Numbered from the stretch's first letter, positions 9,079 through 17,928 are shown. The stretch: 64,000 nucleotides of DNA from Thiomicrorhabdus sp. 6S3-12 (GCF_017571475.1 NZ_JAGETW010000001.1:372001-436000); one strand, 5' to 3'. Notes: generated from the sequence alone by a model not told the origin. Made by a program: numbers and translations.

Positions 9079-9756
9079 TTATTTCGCTTCCAGATAGTCT
9101 TTCAGCTCAACAAAAGAGTCCATTACGACATCCGGGTTGTAGTCGCGGATATCTTCGCCGTGGTTGTAACCGTAGGTCATGCAGAAGATATGGAAACCAG
9201 CCGCACGCGCCGCTTTAACGTCGGAACGAGAATCACCGATCATCAAGGCATTTTCCGGTTCGACGCCCAACTGTTCCGCTGCGTACAGCAACGGCATTGG
9301 GTGCGGTTTTTTCTCGGCACAGGTATCGCCGGAAACCACCACTTCAAAGTAATCGTACAGACCTTTGTCTTTCAGTAGAGGAATCGTGAAAGCTTCTGCT
9401 TTGTTGGTCACACAGGCAACACGATATCCCTGCGCTTTCATCCACTCGATCCCTTCAACTACGCCGTCGTAAACGCAGCTGCGCTGGGAAGTGTTCTCTT
9501 TGTAAAGTTCCAGGAAAATCGGGTACGCCTTATCCATCAGTTCCTGATCCGGCATGCCGTCAACCGAGTTAATCAATGCGCGTTCGGTCAGGCGCTGAAC
9601 ACCGTTTCCGACCCAGTTACGTACAGCATCTTCACCACGCACCGGCATACCCAGCTGCTTCATCATTTCGTCTACGCAGTACGCCAGATCCGGCACACTG
9701 TCGATCAAGGTTCCATCTAAATCTATTAGCACAAAGCCCGGTTTAAATTTTTCCAT
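9079..9756 (-). CDS. gph: Phosphoglycolate phosphatase, HAD family
   Basis: Dephosphorylates 2-phosphoglycolate, the product of RuBisCO's oxygenase reaction. The 225-aa protein has the HAD motifs in order: LIDLDGTLIDS near residue 12 (nucleophile and acid aspartates), a helical cap, VTNKAEAF near 117, a lysine in EKKPHP near 152 and IGDSRSDVKAARAAGF near 173. It follows rpe in the same direction and is closed by a strong terminator. Proximity to rpe and the RuBisCO genes supports this substrate; other HAD phosphatases share the motifs. Confidence 0.93.
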   Translation of the reverse strand: MEKFKPGFVLIDLDGTLIDSVPDLAYCVDEMMKQLGMPVRGEDAVRNWVGNGVQRLTERALINSVDGMPDQELMDKAYPIFLELYKENTSQRSCVYDGVVEGIEWMKAQGYRVACVTNKAEAFTIPLLKDKGLYDYFEVVVSGDTCAEKKPHPMPLLYAAEQLGVEPENALMIGDSRSDVKAARAAGFHIFCMTYGYNHGEDIRDYNPDVVMDSFVELKDYLEAK

Positions 9757-9833
9757 TTATTGTATCTCTTCTTATATTCCAAGCGGTTCAGACAAGCCGA
9801 CAGCATTGACTAAAACCACTTTCTAAAACGACA

Positions 9834-9873
9834 AAACGCCGGCGGGCACCAGAGGTGACAAACGCCAGCGTTT
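9834..9873 (-). terminator. Hairpin between rpe and gph, terminator-like
   Basis: Arms AAACGC-c-GGCG (9834-9844) and CGCC-a-GCGTTT (9863-9873) pair with one mismatch. A second small hairpin (CACC/GGTG) sits in the loop. On the minus strand the 3' arm runs into TTTTGTCGTTTT. It may partly end rpe transcription or protect its 3' end. Confidence 0.55.
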
Positions 9874-9901
9874 GGAGGTCTAGTCAATATTTTGATTAGA
9901 A

Positions 9902-10606
9902 TTAAGCCTTTGCAAGTTCATCTCGCATCTGCTTAATAATCGTGTCATAACGGTTTGCATCATTTGCATTTGCGTTACCGAAGATACCAGAACCCGAAAC
10001 GAAGGTATCACAGCCGGCCGCTGCAACTTCCGCGATATTATCCGCTTTAACACCACCGTCGATTTCCAAACGGATATCACGACCGGAAGCGTCGATCAGC
10101 TGACGCGCCTGACGCAGTTTTTCCAGCGCCTGTTCGATAAACGCCTGACCACCGAAACCAGGGTTAACCGACATGATCAGAATCATATCGATTTTATCCA
10201 TAACGTGCTCAAGATAGCTCAGAGGCGTCGCTGGGTTGAAAACCAGACCCGCTTTCAGTCCCTGACTTTTGATCAGCTGCAAAGAACGGTCGATATGCTC
10301 GGAAGCTTCCGGGTGGAAAGTAATGTAATCTGCACCGGCGTTACCGAAATCGTTGATCATCTGATCAACCGGCTTAACCATAAGGTGAACGTCGATTGGC
10401 GCTTTAACACCTTCGTTATCCATGAACTTTTTCAAGGATTCACAAACTAGAGGACCGATGGTCAGGTTAGGAACGTAATGGTTATCCATTACATCAAAGT
10501 GGACCACGTCTGCGCCCGCCGCAATCACGTCTTTTACATCTTTACCCAGCTGAGCAAAATCTGCAGATAGGATTGAAGGAGCGATCCAGTTTTCTTGCTT
10601 TGCCAT
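9902..10606 (-). CDS. rpe: Ribulose-phosphate 3-epimerase
   Basis: Interconverts ribulose 5-phosphate and xylulose 5-phosphate in the Calvin and pentose phosphate pathways. The 234-aa TIM barrel shows the family motifs in order: [13 protein letters not shown] near residue 10, [14 protein letters not shown] near 35, DVHLMVKPV near 72, [14 protein letters not shown] near 142 and [11 protein letters not shown] near 178, with metal-binding His and Asp residues in place. First gene of rpe-gph; divergent from the psiE-like gene across 127 bp. Confidence 0.97.
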   Translation of the reverse strand: MAKQENWIAPSILSADFAQLGKDVKDVIAAGADVVHFDVMDNHYVPNLTIGPLVCESLKKFMDNEGVKAPIDVHLMVKPVDQMINDFGNAGADYITFHPEASEHIDRSLQLIKSQGLKAGLVFNPATPLSYLEHVMDKIDMILIMSVNPGFGGQAFIEQALEKLRQARQLIDASGRDIRLEIDGGVKADNIAEVAAAGCDTFVSGSGIFGNANANDANRYDTIIKQMRDELAKA

Positions 10607-10733
10607 CTTTTAGCACCTATTTATTAAATGTTTAAAAATAATTCGTGCATTTTAACAGTATCCATTAAAATGGCAAAAAATCTTTGCCGGAATAAGCTTT
10701 ATCTCAGGCTTTTGGCAGCCAAGGAGCCGATAC

Positions 10734-11222
10734 ATGTCCGACTACGAAATTCATCAAGAATCCGACAAAAAAACAGACCAACAGAATTTCGCGCATAGCA
10801 ACAAACCGACGGATCGTCGTCCCATCCAAGACAGAGTTCTCAGCGGAATCATCCATGTCGCCGAATACTTCGGCCTGCTGGTCATTGCGATTGCGACGAT
10901 ATTTGCCGGTATGACGGAAGTGTATCAAATGGCTCAGGCCGGTGAAGTCACCCTGGGCGACCTGCTTTTGCTGTTCTTATACCTTGAAGTTCTGGCGATG
11001 GTTGGAATTTACCTGAAATCGGGTAAACTGCCGATCCGTTTCCCGATCTATATCGCCATTGTCGCTCTTGCGCGACTGCTGATACTGGATCTGAAATCAC
11101 TCACCGAATGGGAAATGATCGCTATCGCCGGAACCATTACTTTACTGTCCTTCGCAGTACTGGTCTTGAGATATGGTCACATTCAATTCCCTTACGTCAT
11201 GAATCGCAAAAAAGACGATTAA
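10734..11222 (+). CDS. PsiE-like (phosphate-starvation-inducible) membrane protein
   Basis: A 162-aa inner-membrane protein with a polar N-terminus (about 45 residues) followed by four hydrophobic segments. The segments VAEYFGLLVIAIATIFAG, LLLLFLYLEVLAMVGIYL and IRFPIYIAIVALARLLILD match the PsiE family, whose molecular function is unknown. It stands 28 bp before purC in the same direction, so the two may be co-transcribed. No Pho box was recognised upstream. Confidence 0.85.
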   Translation: MSDYEIHQESDKKTDQQNFAHSNKPTDRRPIQDRVLSGIIHVAEYFGLLVIAIATIFAGMTEVYQMAQAGEVTLGDLLLLFLYLEVLAMVGIYLKSGKLPIRFPIYIAIVALARLLILDLKSLTEWEMIAIAGTITLLSFAVLVLRYGHIQFPYVMNRKKDD

Positions 11223-11250
11223 TAAAGTTTCATTTTATTTAGGACTGAAT

Positions 11251-12141
11251 ATGCACGCACTTTATGAGTCAAACCTAACCAGCCTTCCACTTATCGGCAA
11301 GGGTAAAGTCAGAGACATCTACGATATCGATAAACAGCACATGCTGATCGTAACGACCGACCGCATATCGGCCTATGATGCGATTCTTCCGACACCGATT
11401 CCGGGCAAAGGCCGAATCCTGACCGAAACTGCGCAATTCTGGATGAAGAAAACCGAATCAATCGTGCCGAATCAGCTGGTCACCGATAAGAGTCTGGCGG
11501 ACTATCTGACTGCGGACGAATTGATCCAGCTCGACGGGCGCGGCATGATCGTCAAAAAACTTAAACCACTGCCAGTCGAAGCGATTGTTCGCGGCTATCT
11601 GGTCGGTTCCGGCTGGAAAGAGTACCAGCAGACCCAAAGCGTTTGCGGCATCGCTCTGCCGGCGGATCTGCAGCAGGCCGACAAACTGCCTGAACCGTTA
11701 TTTACCCCTTCGACCAAGGCGGAACAGGGTGACCATGACGAAAATATCAGCTTTGAACAACTAGTCAAAATCATGGGCGAAGAGAAATCCCAGCAGGTTA
11801 AGGAAATTGCTCTGAAGCTGTACCAGTTTGCCGCAGACTTCGCATTGGAGCGCGGGATTATTATCGCCGACACCAAATTCGAGTTCGGTGAAGACGAAAA
11901 CGGCGTTATTCACCTGATCGACGAAGCGTTGACTCCGGATAGCTCACGTTTCTGGCCAGCATCGAGTTATGCGGTCGGTTCAAACCCGCCGAGTTTCGAT
12001 AAACAGTATATCCGCGACTATCTGGACTCTCTGGATTGGGACAGAAATCCGCAAACGGCACCGGAACTTCCGGACGACGTGGTCAAACGCACATTCGAGA
12101 AATACCAGGAAGCGCAGGCGCGTCTGACTGAGAATCTGTAA
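11251..12141 (+). CDS. purC: Phosphoribosylaminoimidazole-succinocarboxamide synthase
   Basis: SAICAR synthase, which adds aspartate to CAIR in purine synthesis. The 296-aa product corresponds to the longer SAICAR synthase type. Motifs: GKGKVRDIYDI near residue 17 (ATP site), TTDRISAYDAILPTPIPGKG near 35, PVEAIVRGYLVGSGWKEYQ near 108, ADTKFEFGEDENG near 207 and LIDEALTPDSSRFWPA near 222. AGGACTGA precedes the ATG. Confidence 0.97.
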   Translation: MHALYESNLTSLPLIGKGKVRDIYDIDKQHMLIVTTDRISAYDAILPTPIPGKGRILTETAQFWMKKTESIVPNQLVTDKSLADYLTADELIQLDGRGMIVKKLKPLPVEAIVRGYLVGSGWKEYQQTQSVCGIALPADLQQADKLPEPLFTPSTKAEQGDHDENISFEQLVKIMGEEKSQQVKEIALKLYQFAADFALERGIIIADTKFEFGEDENGVIHLIDEALTPDSSRFWPASSYAVGSNPPSFDKQYIRDYLDSLDWDRNPQTAPELPDDVVKRTFEKYQEAQARLTENL

Positions 12142-12247
12142 TGGTACGGATAAGGCAAAAACTGATGACAAAGCGCTGTTTACAAATAGTAAATGAGCAT
12201 TTGGAAGAGGTTTTTAACAAAGAATTTGCCTTTCGGAATAGTTTTTT

Positions 12248-12904
12248 ATGACCGGTTTTTTTATCACCGGCACCGACACCGATGTCGGTAAAACCTTTAT
12301 CGGCGCCAGCATTGCTTACACTTTAAGCGAGCTCGGTCATCCGGTCTCTCCGCGCAAACCGATCGCCTCGGGGTGCATTCCGCAAAGCGACGGTTCGCTT
12401 CTGAGCGAAGATGCGCTTGCCTACTATAAAGCGATACAAGAAAGAGAGTCTATGGTGACCATCTGCCCGAATCGCTTTGAACCGCCGATCTCCCCGCATC
12501 AGGCTTTACTTCAGGCCGGAATCACCCTAACAACGCGACAACTTGCCGATGACTGTGCCGTTCCGGAGACACATCTGCAACTGGTCGAGGGCGCCGGCGG
12601 CTGGTATTCGCCCTTAAGCAGCGACGGTCTGAATGCCGATCTGGCAGAAACCTTACAGCTTCCGGTTATTCTGGTCGCCGCCAATCGTCTCGGCACCATC
12701 AACCAGATTCTGCTCAGTCAAGAAGCGATCCTGAACCGCGGTCTCTCTTTGGCGGCGGTAATTATCAATCAACCCGAGCCCGGCAACGACTTTACATCAG
12801 ACATTGAGCCTTATCTCAAAGTACCGAAAATAATGGTCTCCCATCAAAAAAACGGCCAGCCGCTCTTTTTAGAACAACTGGCCGTTTTATTGGACTCGAT
12901 GTAA
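12248..12904 (+). CDS. bioD: Dethiobiotin synthetase
   Basis: ATP-dependent carboxylation of 7,8-diaminopelargonic acid, the penultimate step of biotin synthesis. The 218-aa protein starts MTGFFITGTDTDVGKTFIGAS with the family's P-loop (GTDTDVGKT). It has KPIASGC near residue 37, VEGAGGWYSPLSS near 113 and AANRLGTINQ near 144. It stands alone with no other bio genes in view. The last 60 bp also contain an 11-bp inverted repeat that appears to be the terminator of the convergent carbonic anhydrase gene. Confidence 0.95.
   Translation: MTGFFITGTDTDVGKTFIGASIAYTLSELGHPVSPRKPIASGCIPQSDGSLLSEDALAYYKAIQERESMVTICPNRFEPPISPHQALLQAGITLTTRQLADDCAVPETHLQLVEGAGGWYSPLSSDGLNADLAETLQLPVILVAANRLGTINQILLSQEAILNRGLSLAAVIINQPEPGNDFTSDIEPYLKVPKIMVSHQKNGQPLFLEQLAVLLDSM
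12849..12888 (-). terminator. Terminator for can, embedded in the bioD coding sequence
   Basis: Perfect 11-bp inverted repeat AAAACGGCCAG (12849-12859) and CTGGCCGTTTT (12878-12888) with an 18-base loop. On the minus strand the stem is followed by T residues (A-run 12846-12852 on plus). It lies about 40 bp after the can stop and inside the last codons of bioD. Confidence 0.7.
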
Positions 12905-12930
12905 AAACACCGCCTGCGAGACGGACTCAA

Positions 12931-13584
12931 TCAATCTTCAAGTCTTAAGAGCATTTTATCCGCCTCTTCCAGACTGCCGACACTGACGTTCAGGTTATGC
13001 AGACGACCGTCTTTAATTGCGTAGATAAACCCGTGAACAGCCAATTCCTGGCCATTCTCCCAAGCCTTTCTCACCGCCGGAACATGACAGATATTGCGCA
13101 CTTGCTCGACGACATTGATTTCGCACAAACGATCGATTCTTTCCGATTCCGGCAACAGATCCAAGGTCTCCTTGGCTCTCTGGTAATACTTGCGAATCGG
13201 ACGAACCCAGTGGTCAATCAGATCAGGGTTGCCCGGCTTCATCGCTGCTGCGACCCCACCGCAACCGTAGTGGCCATTGACAATAATATGCTTAACCTTA
13301 AGGACTTCAACGGCATACTGAATAACACTCAAAGCGTTCATATCACTCGAATTGATCAGGTTTGCAATATTACGATGAACGAAAATCGTCCCCGGATCCA
13401 TCTTGACCAGCTCATTCGCCGGCACTCGACTATCGGAGCAACCTATCCACAGATATTCAGGATTCTGCTGCGCAACCAGACTCTGGAAAAAGCCCGGGCG
13501 CTCCTGATTTACCTGTTGTACCCAAGATTCATTTCTGTCCAGAAGATCCTGAATCTTTTGGTCGCAGTCACACTTCTCGCACAT
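12931..13584 (-). CDS. can: Beta-class carbonic anhydrase
   Basis: Zinc enzyme interconverting CO2 and bicarbonate in the cytoplasm. The 217-aa protein has the beta-class zinc ligands and Asp-Arg dyad in WIGCSDSRVPANE near residue 47 and in NGHYGCGGVAAAM near residue 104. The N-terminus has an additional CEKCDCD cluster. A small two-helix membrane protein gene starts upstream with only 12 bp between, suggesting a two-gene operon. It is distinct from the carboxysomal CsoSCA enzyme, which would lie left of the window. Confidence 0.95.
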   Translation of the reverse strand: MCEKCDCDQKIQDLLDRNESWVQQVNQERPGFFQSLVAQQNPEYLWIGCSDSRVPANELVKMDPGTIFVHRNIANLINSSDMNALSVIQYAVEVLKVKHIIVNGHYGCGGVAAAMKPGNPDLIDHWVRPIRKYYQRAKETLDLLPESERIDRLCEINVVEQVRNICHVPAVRKAWENGQELAVHGFIYAIKDGRLHNLNVSVGSLEEADKMLLRLED

Positions 13585-13596
13585 CCCTTTTCACTC

Positions 13597-13830
13597 CTAT
13601 TTCGCGTCGTTCCCGCCCCGAACGGCAAACAGTTTCATAATCAATAACACGGCCAGCACGCCCGATAAAAAAGCAAAGGCTCCGGCCTGCCACAACACCC
13701 CAAGAACTTCCCAGCCCTGTGCTATCTGAACAAGCTTGCCGTCGAACGACTCGCTGAGTATCAGACTTTCAAGCTCTCCGGAAAGGCCGTAAAGCAATAT
13801 CATCATCAAGGCAACAATAATCAGGCACAT
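13597..13830 (-). CDS. Small membrane protein upstream of carbonic anhydrase, unknown
   Basis: A 77-aa protein with two hydrophobic segments (residues about 2-15 and 47-67) joined by an acidic linker and ending in RGGNDAK. No family was recognised. It ends 12 bp before can in the same direction, so it is very likely co-transcribed with it. Its start at 13830 gives a short hydrophobic N-terminus. Any link to inorganic carbon handling is inference from position only. Confidence 0.7.
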   Translation of the reverse strand: MCLIIVALMMILLYGLSGELESLILSESFDGKLVQIAQGWEVLGVLWQAGAFAFLSGVLAVLLIMKLFAVRGGNDAK

Positions 13831-13874
13831 TGAGAACCTCTTTGGAATTTGTGGGAAACACAGATATAAAAAAG

Positions 13875-13896
13875 GCCCGTAAATAAATTTACGGGC
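13875..13896 (-). terminator. Terminator after the form II cbb module
   Basis: Stem GCCCGTAAA (13875-13883) and TTTACGGGC (13888-13896) with a four-base loop, flanked by A-rich and T-rich tracts so that it could work in both directions. It closes the cbbM-cbbQ-cbbO-unknown series and insulates the small membrane protein gene. Confidence 0.85.
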
Positions 13897-14026
13897 ACTT
13901 TTTCAATCGCCGTGCTATAGCAATATTCATGACAAAGACGGATCATCCATAGACAATCATCTTTCTCTAATGTTCGCTATTACACACTGAAGCGTCGCAT
14001 TGGTCAAGAAACCTGCTTCGAACCGA

Positions 14027-14467
14027 TTACCACCAGGTCGTCGCCTGAGGTTTCTCTTTTGGCTTATGTCGATTTCCCAACAGGTAAGCTTCCTTAAGCG
14101 CTTTAGCCAATTGCGGACTGGCCTGAAGATCAAGTTGATGCTCTTCGGCAATCACGGCAAGATGCGCGTCAGGCCCGATCTCTTCGTATAACTCAAGAAA
14201 CCGGTCAACTCGCATTGGCAAGTCCGTGATGCTGGACTCAATCTTTGACTGAAATTTAATAACTTCAATCTCGCTTGATTCCAACATCTCAAACTTATAA
14301 GAGAGGGTCGTTAAATCATTTAGCTTGGCAAGGCGATGCGGCAGCTGTTCCAAAAACAGGTCAAAATCACCAAACGAATCCGGCAATGCGATCTCACCTT
14401 CATAGCAAAAGCTTTCACCACGAAAATCAAATTTTGAACGAACTGTAATGGTCGATTTCACGAACAC
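14027..14467 (-). CDS. Unknown protein closing the form II cbbQO module
   Basis: A 146-aa soluble protein not recognised from any family. The N-terminal half reads as beta-strand rich (TITVRSKFDFRGESFCYEGEIALP), followed by helical segments and a basic tail ending KPQATTWW. Its start lies only 5 bp after the cbbO stop, so the two are almost certainly translated from one message. It is not similar by eye to the 187-aa protein that closes the form I module (27400-27963). The position suggests a partner or chaperone of CbbO/CbbQ, but nothing in the sequence shows a function. Confidence 0.8.
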   Translation of the reverse strand: MFVKSTITVRSKFDFRGESFCYEGEIALPDSFGDFDLFLEQLPHRLAKLNDLTTLSYKFEMLESSEIEVIKFQSKIESSITDLPMRVDRFLELYEEIGPDAHLAVIAEEHQLDLQASPQLAKALKEAYLLGNRHKPKEKPQATTWW

Positions 14468-14472
14468 ACCTC

Positions 14473-16737
14473 TTACGCTGTTAGCTTCATAAATACTTGC
14501 GGGAGCAGTTCCGGTAATTTATCAACATGGTCAATAACCGTATATTGATTACCAAAGATATCCGCTACATACTCATCCGCTTTCGGGTCAACCGTAATAC
14601 AGTAAGAGTAGATACCCTGACTCTGCAACTCTTCAACCGCTTTACGAGTATCTTGAATTAACGTTTGCGGGTCTTTGGCATCGATATCCGCCGGCTCACC
14701 ATCGGTAAGAATCAACATCAGTTTCTTCTCAGCCTGTTGCGCTTCCAGATAATGTGCCGCATGACGCATCGCAGACCCCATACGCGTTGAGTAAGAGGCT
14801 TCCATACCGGCAATACGCGCCTTAACCTCGTCACAATAACGCTCAGAGAAGCCTTTAATGTGTTGATAACGTACTTCATGACGCGTATCGGAACAGAAAC
14901 CGGCAATCGCGAACTTATCACCCAACTGATCTACCGTCCAAGCGGTAATCGCTAGTGCTTCTTCCGAAAGCTCCAGCAAGGTCTGACCCGTTTGATCATT
15001 ACGTTCATTCAAAGATTGCGAGGTATCCACCAACAGGGTCACCGCGATATTACGGCTATCGGTCGTGTGGCTGTAGTTGATACGCGGATCCGGTGCTTGA
15101 CCACTCTTAAAGTCGATAATCGAACGCAGCGCAATATCCAAATCCAACTCTTCCCCTTCCTCTTGGAAACGGATACGTTTTTTGTTCTGCGGTTTCAGTG
15201 CTTCAATCATCTTCTTCAAGCGATTCGCCAAATCACTGTGTTTTTCCATCAAGCGGTCAATCTTAGCGGCATCTTTCGAAGGGTGAAGACGCTCATAAAC
15301 CGTCGTCCAATCTGGACGGTAGCTTTCTGAAATGTAGTCCCACTCATCATAATGACGTGGCGGAAGACCACCGTCATCGGCAATTTTCGGCTCTTCGTTC
15401 TCATACTCGTTCGGCATAATTTCGTCCGACTCATCATACTCTTCGTAGTAGAACCAGATATAACGGTTATCGTCGCGGTAAGAAACTTCGGTATCGTCAA
15501 AGAATACCGTTGGCTGGCTATCCGAAGACTGCTTACGTGTCTTCACATAGAAATCGATACCCAGCTCCGCCATATCCGCAGTGGTTGACTCTTCACCTTT
15601 CTCGGCCATGACCTTATGGAAACGCTCGCGGAAGCTTTCCAGCAATTCATTTTGCGGATCAAAGCTCTCATCCAAAAGCGCACGCGACATACGCGTTGCA
15701 CGGTAACGCAGACACGACATTTTCTTATCATCACACGCCCCTTTTTCAGGATAAGGGTGTAGCGACAGGAACAGCTTTTTCAGACCCGGGTAGCGTTGAA
15801 TCGCCAAGTGTTCAACACGACAATCCTCAAATACCGAGATAAACAGCTGCATATGCGGAGCATAGTTATCTGCCATTAACTGACCAGACCACTTTTTGTG
15901 CGCCATCATATGCGCAATGGTTGCGCGGTAACGATCCGTTCCCGAAACACCATTTTCAGCATCATACACATCCGGTACAGCAATAATGTCGTCATCCAGA
16001 TAAGGAACCGGCTTACGCAACTGGTCAAACGCAGTTGCAAAAGTCTGGAACGGTAGCTCACAATCCCACATACACTCTTTGAGCATATCCATGTGACGCT
16101 CGACGTCTTTAAAGGTAGTCCCTTTACGCTCACGGGTGATAATCGATTTCGCATCGTGCGATTCCAACTCAAAATAAGCGATCTGCTCATCAGGCGCATT
16201 TAGATAGTTACGCGCTCCGTAATCGATAAAGTTACGAATACCATTTAGACACAACTTAGAAATAAGTTGCGGCATGGAGTTCATTAACGACACCATACCC
16301 GGACTTTCATGAATTGAATGATGCCCATGGATGACAGTCTGGGTTTTATCGACAAACTCATCGATAATATCGAAATACAGCTGTAAATCTTCAATGCGGT
16401 CAATACGACGACAAACGTGACCTAAGGTCGATAAAAAAGGAACCAACGCTTTTTTATTCGGACTACGCGCCATTAGATAAGCGTAGTCGGCAACCATTTT
16501 GTTAGTTCCCTTACCGAAGTGCGACGCGATATCGGGCATCACTTCCATATAAACCAAGACCGGCTCGACACCCTGCCCGATTTTACATAAGAAGTTCGCA
16601 CCTTCTAAATACGCCTCGACCCCTTCCTGCGACAGCTTGGAAACCGCATATTCGATCAGCTCCGGAAAGAGCTCAACTGCTTTAGGAAACTTACAGGTAA
16701 ACTTTTCCTGATATTCGGCAAACAATTCTTCATTCAT
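14473..16737 (-). CDS. cbbO: RuBisCO activase subunit CbbO (form II module)
   Basis: Adaptor subunit of the CbbQO-type RuBisCO activase. CbbO binds the CbbQ AAA+ ring and recognises RuBisCO through a von Willebrand factor A domain. The product is 754 aa. A long helical N-terminal part is followed by an acidic middle (YYEEYDESDEIMPNEYENEEP near residue 430) and a C-terminal VWA domain with an intact metal-binding MIDAS motif (LLVDTSQSLN near residue 568, then ILTDGEPADID near 680). It is separated from cbbQ by a 184-bp structured spacer. A second CbbO is at 24976-27309; in characterised bacteria each CbbQO pair serves the RuBisCO form encoded beside it, here CbbM. Confidence 0.93.
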   Translation of the reverse strand: MNEELFAEYQEKFTCKFPKAVELFPELIEYAVSKLSQEGVEAYLEGANFLCKIGQGVEPVLVYMEVMPDIASHFGKGTNKMVADYAYLMARSPNKKALVPFLSTLGHVCRRIDRIEDLQLYFDIIDEFVDKTQTVIHGHHSIHESPGMVSLMNSMPQLISKLCLNGIRNFIDYGARNYLNAPDEQIAYFELESHDAKSIITRERKGTTFKDVERHMDMLKECMWDCELPFQTFATAFDQLRKPVPYLDDDIIAVPDVYDAENGVSGTDRYRATIAHMMAHKKWSGQLMADNYAPHMQLFISVFEDCRVEHLAIQRYPGLKKLFLSLHPYPEKGACDDKKMSCLRYRATRMSRALLDESFDPQNELLESFRERFHKVMAEKGEESTTADMAELGIDFYVKTRKQSSDSQPTVFFDDTEVSYRDDNRYIWFYYEEYDESDEIMPNEYENEEPKIADDGGLPPRHYDEWDYISESYRPDWTTVYERLHPSKDAAKIDRLMEKHSDLANRLKKMIEALKPQNKKRIRFQEEGEELDLDIALRSIIDFKSGQAPDPRINYSHTTDSRNIAVTLLVDTSQSLNERNDQTGQTLLELSEEALAITAWTVDQLGDKFAIAGFCSDTRHEVRYQHIKGFSERYCDEVKARIAGMEASYSTRMGSAMRHAAHYLEAQQAEKKLMLILTDGEPADIDAKDPQTLIQDTRKAVEELQSQGIYSYCITVDPKADEYVADIFGNQYTVIDHVDKLPELLPQVFMKLTA

Positions 16738-16740
16738 ACT

Positions 16741-16921
16741 TAAACGTTCTCATTCGTTCAGTTGAAAAACATCCCTTCTAAAAACAATTTTAGAAAGAAT
16801 AATCATCAGATTGAGGTTCTCGATTTTGGGTGCTGTGCAAAGCGGGTTGAGGGTGTGTACAAAAGGTACAGGACCGAAATCAATACAGCACAGCGCCAAA
16901 AGCGATAGAGCTCAATGATGA
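16741..16921 (-). other. Structured spacer between cbbQ and cbbO (form II module)
   Basis: A spacer of about 180 bp without a gene. Arms TTTTGG-gt-GCTGTGC (16824-16838) and GCACAGC-g-CCAAAA (16888-16901) pair over 13 positions. Inside lies TGTAC (16856-16860) with GTACA (16866-16870) around AAAAG. No U-run follows. It may be an mRNA-stabilising structure or processing site. The cbbQ-cbbO spacer in the form I module also has a hairpin, with unrelated sequence. Confidence 0.5.
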
Positions 16922-17722
16922 TTAGCCGAAAATCATTTCGATTGCGTTGTCTAGGGTCTCGCGGATATCAGCGTCATCGGTAATTGGACGAACCAAAGCC
17001 ATCTTACAAGCTTCAACCGGAGTGATACCTTTGTTGATCAGCGTTGCCGCGTAAACCATTAGACGAGTAGAGATACCTTCATCCAGACCGTGACCTTTCA
17101 GGTTACGAGCGGTTTCACCGATCTGCACCAGTTTCTTAGCCGTCGCATCATCAACACCACCCTCTTTTTGCAGGATGTGCGCCTCGGTTTCTGGATCTGC
17201 GTAATCGAAATCCAACGCACAGAAACGCTGTTTAGTCGATTGCTTAAGATCTTTCATTAGCAACTGATAACCCGGGTTATAAGAGATAACCAACTGGAAA
17301 TCAGGGTGTGCTTTGATCAGCTCACCTTTTTTATCTAGCGATAGTTCACGACGGTGGTCAGTCAGCGCGTGGATAACAACCATCGTATCCTGACGCGCTT
17401 CTACGATCTCATCCAGGTAACAGATTGCACCGTAACGCGCAGCCATAGTCAGAGGCCCGTCAACCCAACGAGTACCGTTAGCGTCCAGCAGGTAACGACC
17501 GACAAGGTCGGAAGCGGTGATATCTTCGTTACAGGAAACCGTGATGATCGGCTTGCCCAATTTCCACGCCATGTGCTCGACAAAACGCGATTTACCACAC
17601 CCGGTAGGCCCTTTTACCATAACTGGCAGACGAGCATCGTAAGCCGCTTCGTATAACTCAATTTCGTTCGATTGAGCATCATAAAATGGTTCGTTATCAA
17701 TTTTGTATTGTGAAATATCCAT
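16922..17722 (-). CDS. cbbQ: RuBisCO activase AAA+ subunit CbbQ (form II module)
   Basis: MoxR-group AAA+ ATPase that, with CbbO, removes inhibitory sugar phosphates from RuBisCO. The 266-aa protein has Walker [14 protein letters not shown] near residue 38, a conserved [17 protein letters not shown] segment, Walker B AICYLDEIVEA near 97 and ISYNPGYQ near 148. It lies 265 bp after cbbM, but a strong terminator stands directly after cbbM, so expression needs read-through or a promoter in 17723-17920. Closely similar to the CbbQ at 24083-24901. Confidence 0.95.
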   Translation of the reverse strand: MDISQYKIDNEPFYDAQSNEIELYEAAYDARLPVMVKGPTGCGKSRFVEHMAWKLGKPIITVSCNEDITASDLVGRYLLDANGTRWVDGPLTMAARYGAICYLDEIVEARQDTMVVIHALTDHRRELSLDKKGELIKAHPDFQLVISYNPGYQLLMKDLKQSTKQRFCALDFDYADPETEAHILQKEGGVDDATAKKLVQIGETARNLKGHGLDEGISTRLMVYAATLINKGITPVEACKMALVRPITDDADIRETLDNAIEMIFG

Positions 17723-17928
17723 GTTAGTTCCCCGAAAACTAGTAGATAAAAACAGAAATTTTTGCCTGAAAGCAGACAGAAATGAAATTAAAGTAATTTG
17801 AATTTAAGCCCTGCAACCCCAGAAAATTCTTCGAAACTCCCTAAGATTCTTACCTAAAAAGGCTTAAATCGAAGCTACTTCATTACAACTTTTTTGATGT
17901 GAAATCAGTACGTAAAATTTACAAAAAA

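Noticed and set aside
12997-13647. 216-aa frame on plus, opposite carbonic anhydrase
   Set aside because: Antisense shadow of can, which has all zinc-site residues.
13597-13830. Small membrane protein as non-coding
   Set aside because: Kept as a gene: two clear hydrophobic segments, tight spacing to can and a terminator upstream favour a real gene.
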